A stretch of DNA of 7,999 nt, taken from positions 1-7,999 of the forward strand of contig DDKN01000031.1 in assembly GCA_002339725.1 (NCBI GenBank), read 5' to 3'. Below, piece by piece: positions 4,918 to 7,999 of this stretch. This DNA comes from Thiobacillus sp. UBA2597. GTDB taxonomy: Bacteria; Pseudomonadota; Gammaproteobacteria; Burkholderiales; Thiobacillaceae. The notes below the pieces were generated by a model. It made no database searches. It worked only from the letters and a program-made list of their open reading frames with translations, and was not told the DNA's origin. Made by a program: the position numbers and the translations under genes. The first letter of the stretch is position 1, and each line of letters opens with the position of its first letter.

Positions 4918-6366
4918 TCAGGCCGCTTCGGCTTGCATGGCCTGGATCGGCCGGGTTTCCCGCTTGCCGATGGTCATCAGGTCCCACACCAGCAGCACGA
5001 AGCCCGCGGCGAAGACCCAGCCGAAGATCTGGCGCCAGAAGATGCCCTGCTGGAACCACTGATGCGCCTGGGCGGCGAAGTAGCCGGTCCAGGTCGAGCC
5101 TTCGATGGCACGCTCGATCTGGGACTGCTCATAGCCGGCCACCAGCAGGCCGATGGTCATGCCGATCATGCCGATGTGGAGCAGGGCCAGGGACCATTTC
5201 CATTTCCAGCCGCCGTCGACCAGGCCGCCGCTCATCCACACGTTGCCACGCCACTTCTGCAGGGCCAGGTAGATGAAGCCGATGACGATGGTGACATAGG
5301 CGCCGAAGAAGGCGAGGTGGCCGTGCGAGGCGGACCACTGGGTGCCGTGGGTGTAGAGGTTGATCTGGGGCAGGGTGTGCATGAAACCCCAGACCCCGGC
5401 GCCGAAGAAGTTGCCGAAGGCATGGGCGATGATCCAGGCCAGGGCCGGATGGTTGGTGCTCTTCATCTTGTGCGCGCCGGCATCGAACACCGAATGCACC
5501 ACCATGGCGACCAGTGGAATCGGCTCCAGGGCGGAGAAGAAGCCGCCGATGGTGAACCAGTATTCGGGGGTGCCGATCCAGAAGTAGTGGTGACCCAGAC
5601 CCAGGATGCCGGAGCCGAACATCAGCGCGACCTCGATGTAGAGCCAGGTCTCGACGATCTTGCGCCGCACGCCCAGGGTCTTGATCAGGGCATAGGCCAT
5701 CAGACAGCCGACCAAGACTTCCCAGGTCGCCTCGACCCAAAGGTGGATCACCCACCACCACCAGTACTGATCGACCGAGATGTTGGGGGTGTAGAACACG
5801 CCGGCGAGATAGAGGCCGGCCAGGGCGATCAGGTCGAGCGTGAGAACGCCGCCGATGCCGGTGTAGCGCCCTTTGGCGAAGGTGGCGGCCACGTTGTAGA
5901 AGAACACCAGCACCGAGACGACGATGCCGATGTCGGCCCAGCGTGGCGCCTCGATGTACTCGCGCCCTTCGTTGATCAGCCAGATCGTGCTGTGCTCCCC
6001 CGGGCCGATCTGGATCAGCAGGTAGACCACGACGACCACGGCGACGGCCAGGGTGAGCACCCAGAAGATCAGGTTGCCCAGGGCCAGGCCGACGACCGGG
6101 TGCTGGGCCTCGTCCTCCAGCAGCCAATAGGTGGCCCCGATGAAACCATAGAGCAACCAGACCACCATGGCGTTGATGTGCACCATGCGGTTGACGCTGA
6201 AGTCGAGCACGCCATAGAGGAAGTCGGGATACAGGTACTGCAGGCCGGCCAGCAGGCCGAACAGGATCTGGGCACCGAACAGGGCGATAGCGACGGTGAA
6301 ATACTTCACCGCCAGTTTTTGGCCACCGTTGAGGTTGGCGCTGTCGAGCATTCCAAGAGCTGCCAT
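4918..6366 (-). CDS. norB: Nitric oxide reductase large subunit NorB (cytochrome c-dependent)
   Basis: Catalytic membrane subunit of cNOR, reducing two NO to N2O at a heme b3/FeB centre in the cytoplasmic membrane. The 482-aa product is of normal length and has about twelve hydrophobic segments. All ligands are present: His63 (NRMVHINAMVVW) and His350 for low-spin heme b, His348 (SASHGHLAFFGAY) for heme b3, and His208 (VIHLWVEATWE), His259 and His260 (GLGHHYFWIG) for FeB. Glu212 is the glutamate that marks NO reductases, in place of the oxidase copper-site pattern. ATG 6364-6366 is chosen because AAGGAGG (6373-6379) lies six bases upstream; the in-frame ATG at 6507 is inside norC. The norC stop overlaps this ribosome binding site, so the two are coupled. 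The lack of a long N-terminal quinol-oxidising extension agrees with a NorC partner. Confidence 0.98.
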   Translation of the reverse strand: MAALGMLDSANLNGGQKLAVKYFTVAIALFGAQILFGLLAGLQYLYPDFLYGVLDFSVNRMVHINAMVVWLLYGFIGATYWLLEDEAQHPVVGLALGNLIFWVLTLAVAVVVVVYLLIQIGPGEHSTIWLINEGREYIEAPRWADIGIVVSVLVFFYNVAATFAKGRYTGIGGVLTLDLIALAGLYLAGVFYTPNISVDQYWWWWVIHLWVEATWEVLVGCLMAYALIKTLGVRRKIVETWLYIEVALMFGSGILGLGHHYFWIGTPEYWFTIGGFFSALEPIPLVAMVVHSVFDAGAHKMKSTNHPALAWIIAHAFGNFFGAGVWGFMHTLPQINLYTHGTQWSASHGHLAFFGAYVTIVIGFIYLALQKWRGNVWMSGGLVDGGWKWKWSLALLHIGMIGMTIGLLVAGYEQSQIERAIEGSTWTGYFAAQAHQWFQQGIFWRQIFGWVFAAGFVLLVWDLMTIGKRETRPIQAMQAEAA

Positions 6367-6372
6367 TTCGAG

Positions 6373-6379
6373 CCTCCTT
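6373..6379 (-). promoter_or_regulatory. norB ribosome binding site overlapping the norC stop
   Basis: AAGGAGG on the minus strand, six bases before the norB ATG. The first bases coincide with the norC TAA (6378-6380). This decides the norB start and implies translational coupling. Confidence 0.85.
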
Positions 6380-7034
6380 AGTTTTGAGCCGGGCTGCCGA
6401 TCGCGCCGGGCGCGGCGGTGGCGGTGGGGGCGGCCGGGGCCGGATCCGACTGGTCGATCGGTTTGAAGTTGTAGGGGAAGCCGTTGGTGTCGATGGCGCT
6501 CATCCATTTCAGGAAGGCCACCACGGCGCGCGCCTCGTCATCGGTGATGCCCAGGTTGGGCATGCGCCGGCCGATGGCGTTGTGCAGCTTGTCGGACGGG
6601 TCCTTGAGGAAATCCACCATCAACTGCTCGCGCGCCTCCTTCGAGCCCCAGGACGGATCGAGCCAGGCCTTGGTCAGATCGGGCGCGAAATAGGCGCCGT
6701 TGCCGAGCAGGGTGTGGCAGTTCATGCAGTTCTTGGCCTGGGTGGTCACCTTGCCGCGCGAGACCAGGGCCGCGGCCTCCTCTTCGGTCAACTTCTTGCC
6801 GAACAGCGGCTCTTCCGGGCCGATCACCGGCACCTGGAAATTGCGCTTTTCGTCGAACACGTAGTCGATCCGGTGGTTGATCACGGAGTAGGCGGGAACC
6901 CGTTTGCTGCCGGCGGAGATCTGCGACAGGCTGTCGAAGGTCAAGAAGATCAGGATCACGAATGAGACGGCCGTCACCCAGATGGCGGTTTTGCGCCAGA
7001 AGGATTCAGACGCCCACCAAGTTGCCTCTGTCAT
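6378..7034 (-). CDS. norC: Nitric oxide reductase cytochrome c subunit NorC
   Basis: Membrane-anchored monoheme cytochrome c that passes electrons from periplasmic donors to NorB. The 218-aa product has one N-terminal anchor helix (about 16-33, KTAIWVTAVSFVILIFLTF), then a periplasmic domain with heme motif CMNCH (Cys103, Cys106, His107) and the likely axial Met158 in GRRMPNLGIT. The segment KNCMNCHTLLGNGAYFAPDLTKAW is characteristic of NorC. The protein is longer than many NorC because of an Ala/Pro-rich low-complexity tail (about 198-218). AGGAGG at 7042-7047 lies seven bases before ATG 7032-7034. It is followed at once by norB and preceded by a small membrane protein gene 15 bp upstream, forming a three-gene operon. 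Confidence 0.98.
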   Translation of the reverse strand: MTEATWWASESFWRKTAIWVTAVSFVILIFLTFDSLSQISAGSKRVPAYSVINHRIDYVFDEKRNFQVPVIGPEEPLFGKKLTEEEAAALVSRGKVTTQAKNCMNCHTLLGNGAYFAPDLTKAWLDPSWGSKEAREQLMVDFLKDPSDKLHNAIGRRMPNLGITDDEARAVVAFLKWMSAIDTNGFPYNFKPIDQSDPAPAAPTATAAPGAIGSPAQN

Positions 7035-7049
7035 GGCAATTCCTCCTAC

Positions 7050-7409
7050 TCAGGGCTGTTGAAAAAACTTGCGTGCGGGCACGGCGTCGGCATCCTCATG
7101 CGCGTCTGCGTGCGCGTGGGTGCGCGTGCACAGGTGCCAAATGCCGTGCGGCGCCAGCAGATAACCGACCAGCATCAGCATGACGATGAAGGTCCAGAAC
7201 GCCGTATGGAACAGATTGGCGGCATCGCCCAGCACCAGCACCGAGACAAACAGGCCGGCATAGGCGGCATAGGCCGCCTGCATCAGCCGGGGCACCGACT
7301 TGACCCGGGCATAGGCGAACAGCAGGGCATACAGGGCGCCGAACAGGATGACCAGGGCGGCGGAAAAGAAGACGGTGAAGAAATCGGCCAGATCGACGGG
7401 CTGGATCAT
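7050..7409 (-). CDS. Small three-helix membrane protein, first gene of the nor operon
   Basis: About 119 aa with three hydrophobic segments: DFFTVFFSAALVILFGALYALLF, AAYAAYAGLFVSVLVLGDAA and FWTFIVMLMLVGYLLAP, then a polar His/Asp-rich tail (HLCTRTHAHADAHEDADA). I do not recognise a named family with certainty. Small membrane proteins accompany norCB in several bacteria (NorH in Thermus, as recalled), and this could be an assembly or activity factor. An in-frame GTG at 7457 gives a 135-aa form. I prefer ATG 7407-7409 because a GGAG motif precedes it by ten bases, the GTG has no good ribosome binding site, and a promoter activated from the FNR-type box at 7474-7487 would start transcription near 7439, downstream of the GTG. 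The stop is 15 bp before norC. Reality of the gene is likely; function is inferred from position only. Confidence 0.85.
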   Translation of the reverse strand: MIQPVDLADFFTVFFSAALVILFGALYALLFAYARVKSVPRLMQAAYAAYAGLFVSVLVLGDAANLFHTAFWTFIVMLMLVGYLLAPHGIWHLCTRTHAHADAHEDADAVPARKFFQQP

Positions 7410-7473
7410 TTCCGGGTTGCTCCACTGGGCTTTGGGGTTGCGGCGATACTGCGCCACAAAACGGAAATGGCCT

Positions 7474-7487
7474 TTGATTTATGTCAA
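7474..7487. promoter_or_regulatory. FNR/Dnr-type box 1 (nor side)
   Basis: TTGATTTATGTCAA matches the CRP/FNR-family dyad TTGAT-N4-ATCAA with one change in ten (G for A). Its centre at 7480.5 would place a class II activated start near 7439 on the minus strand, ahead of the preferred start of the first nor-operon gene. A weak -10-like CAGTAT lies at 7446-7451. FNR, Dnr and NnrR sites cannot be separated by sequence alone. Confidence 0.8.
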
Positions 7488-7519
7488 CTTTTCGGCGCGT
7501 GCGACAAGCTGCGAAAAAG

Positions 7520-7533
7520 TTGATTCAGGTCAA
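7520..7533. promoter_or_regulatory. FNR/Dnr-type box 2 (nirS side)
   Basis: TTGATTCAGGTCAA has the same ten half-site bases as box 1 (TTGAT and GTCAA). Its centre at 7526.5 would set a class II start near 7568 on the plus strand, and a -10-like TATCGT sits at 7558-7563. The nirS ATG would then follow a leader of about 55 bases. This fits co-activation of nirS and the nor genes under low oxygen or NO. Confidence 0.8.
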
Positions 7534-7622
7534 TGCCGGCCACCCCATCGGCAGGCGTATCGTTAAGCCCGCAACGCAATAATGGTTTCTGTGGGCAATC
7601 CATTGCGAAGGAGGCAGTCGAG

Positions 7623-7999
7623 ATGAAGCGTAATCACATGAGCAAGCTGTTCCTGTTGGCGGCCCTGCCGCTGGCGGTCGTCAATGCCTGGGCGGCGCAG
7701 ACGAAGGGTCATAGCACCGAGCCGGGTGCCGCCTATGAGGCGGGTGCCGGCGGCACCTCGCCTTTGGGTGCGGTCGAGATGTATCAATCGACCGATCCCA
7801 AGGCACCCGCCATGACCAAGGCCGAGTTCGATGCCGGTCGGCAGCTCTATTTCGACCGCTGCGCCGGCTGTCACGGCGTGCTGCGCAAGGGGGCCACCGG
7901 CAAGCCGCTGCTGCCGGACGCCATGCAGAAACTGGGCACCGAGTCGCTCAAGGTCTTCATCGGCTTCGGTACCGCGGGCGGCATGCCCGGCTTCGGCAC
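7623..7999 (+). CDS. nirS: Cytochrome cd1 nitrite reductase NirS (N-terminal part, cut by window edge)
   Basis: Periplasmic respiratory nitrite reductase making NO from nitrite; the visible 125 residues cover the signal peptide and the start of the cytochrome c domain. Residues 1-24 form a Sec signal (KLFLLAALPLAVVNAWA, likely cleaved before AQT). A variable Gly/Ala-rich linker follows, then MTKAEFDAGRQLYFDRCAGC with heme motif CAGCH (Cys80, Cys83, His84) and the family segment HGVLRKGATGKPLLPDAMQ. Met121 in GGMPGFG is in the region that gives the sixth heme c ligand in some NirS. AAGGAGG at 7608-7614 lies eight bases before the ATG. The d1 heme propeller is outside the window. It is divergent from the nor operon, whose enzyme removes the toxic NO that NirS makes. 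Confidence 0.95.
   Translation, partial: MKRNHMSKLFLLAALPLAVVNAWAAQTKGHSTEPGAAYEAGAGGTSPLGAVEMYQSTDPKAPAMTKAEFDAGRQLYFDRCAGCHGVLRKGATGKPLLPDAMQKLGTESLKVFIGFGTAGGMPGFG

Noticed and set aside
3743..5059. A 438-codon minus-strand open frame across the dioxygenase and the terminator
   Set aside because: It runs through the strong nor terminator and the repeat element and is antisense to a gene with an intact facial triad.
4897..6381. A 494-codon plus-strand open frame opposite norB
   Set aside because: It is the antisense shadow of norB, rich in His/Gln/Asp/Gly as expected from reverse reading of GC-rich membrane-protein codons; norB carries all catalytic ligands.

Overview
The window (about 8 kb, GC-rich) looks like part of the chromosome of a chemolithotrophic, sulfur-oxidising, denitrifying proteobacterium, most likely a Thiobacillus-like betaproteobacterium or a related gammaproteobacterium. 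This rests on the co-occurrence of dsrA (dissimilatory sulfite reductase, probably the oxidative or reverse type), a DsrC/TusE-family protein, a rhodanese, a cytochrome c-dependent nitric oxide reductase (norCB) and cytochrome cd1 nitrite reductase (nirS). The taxonomic placement is inference from gene content.

Layout. Positions 1-749 (minus strand) hold the first 249 residues of DsrA; the rest lies outside the left edge. Positions 750-1013 form a divergent promoter region rich in dyad symmetry, including a perfect 20-bp palindrome. From 1014 to 4780 six plus-strand genes form a probable operon: an 82-aa unknown protein; a Cas6/Cmx6-like RAMP protein with an intact glycine-rich loop but no CRISPR array in view; a cysteine-free DsrC/TusE homologue; a tandem-rhodanese sulfurtransferase with a mercaptopyruvate-type active loop; a 198-aa unknown helical protein; and a TauD/TfdA-type Fe(II)/2-oxoglutarate dioxygenase. 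Two copies of a short repeat sit in two of the gaps of this operon.

From 4851 to 7409 everything is on the minus strand: a strong intrinsic terminator, norB, norC, and a small three-helix membrane protein as the first gene. A divergent control region follows with two good FNR/Dnr-type boxes. The window ends in the N-terminal 125 residues of nirS on the plus strand.

How it fits together. The nir/nor genes reduce nitrite to NO and NO to N2O, probably under shared control by an oxygen- or NO-sensing CRP/FNR regulator. The dsr genes oxidise stored or delivered sulfane sulfur to sulfite. The six-gene cassette between them is the least explained part. It joins an RNA-binding/RNase-type fold (Cas6-like) to a sulfur-relay scaffold that has lost both redox cysteines, a persulfide-forming rhodanese and an oxygenase, and it is transcribed divergently from dsrA. 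A regulatory or RNA-linked role in sulfur metabolism is a hypothesis only.
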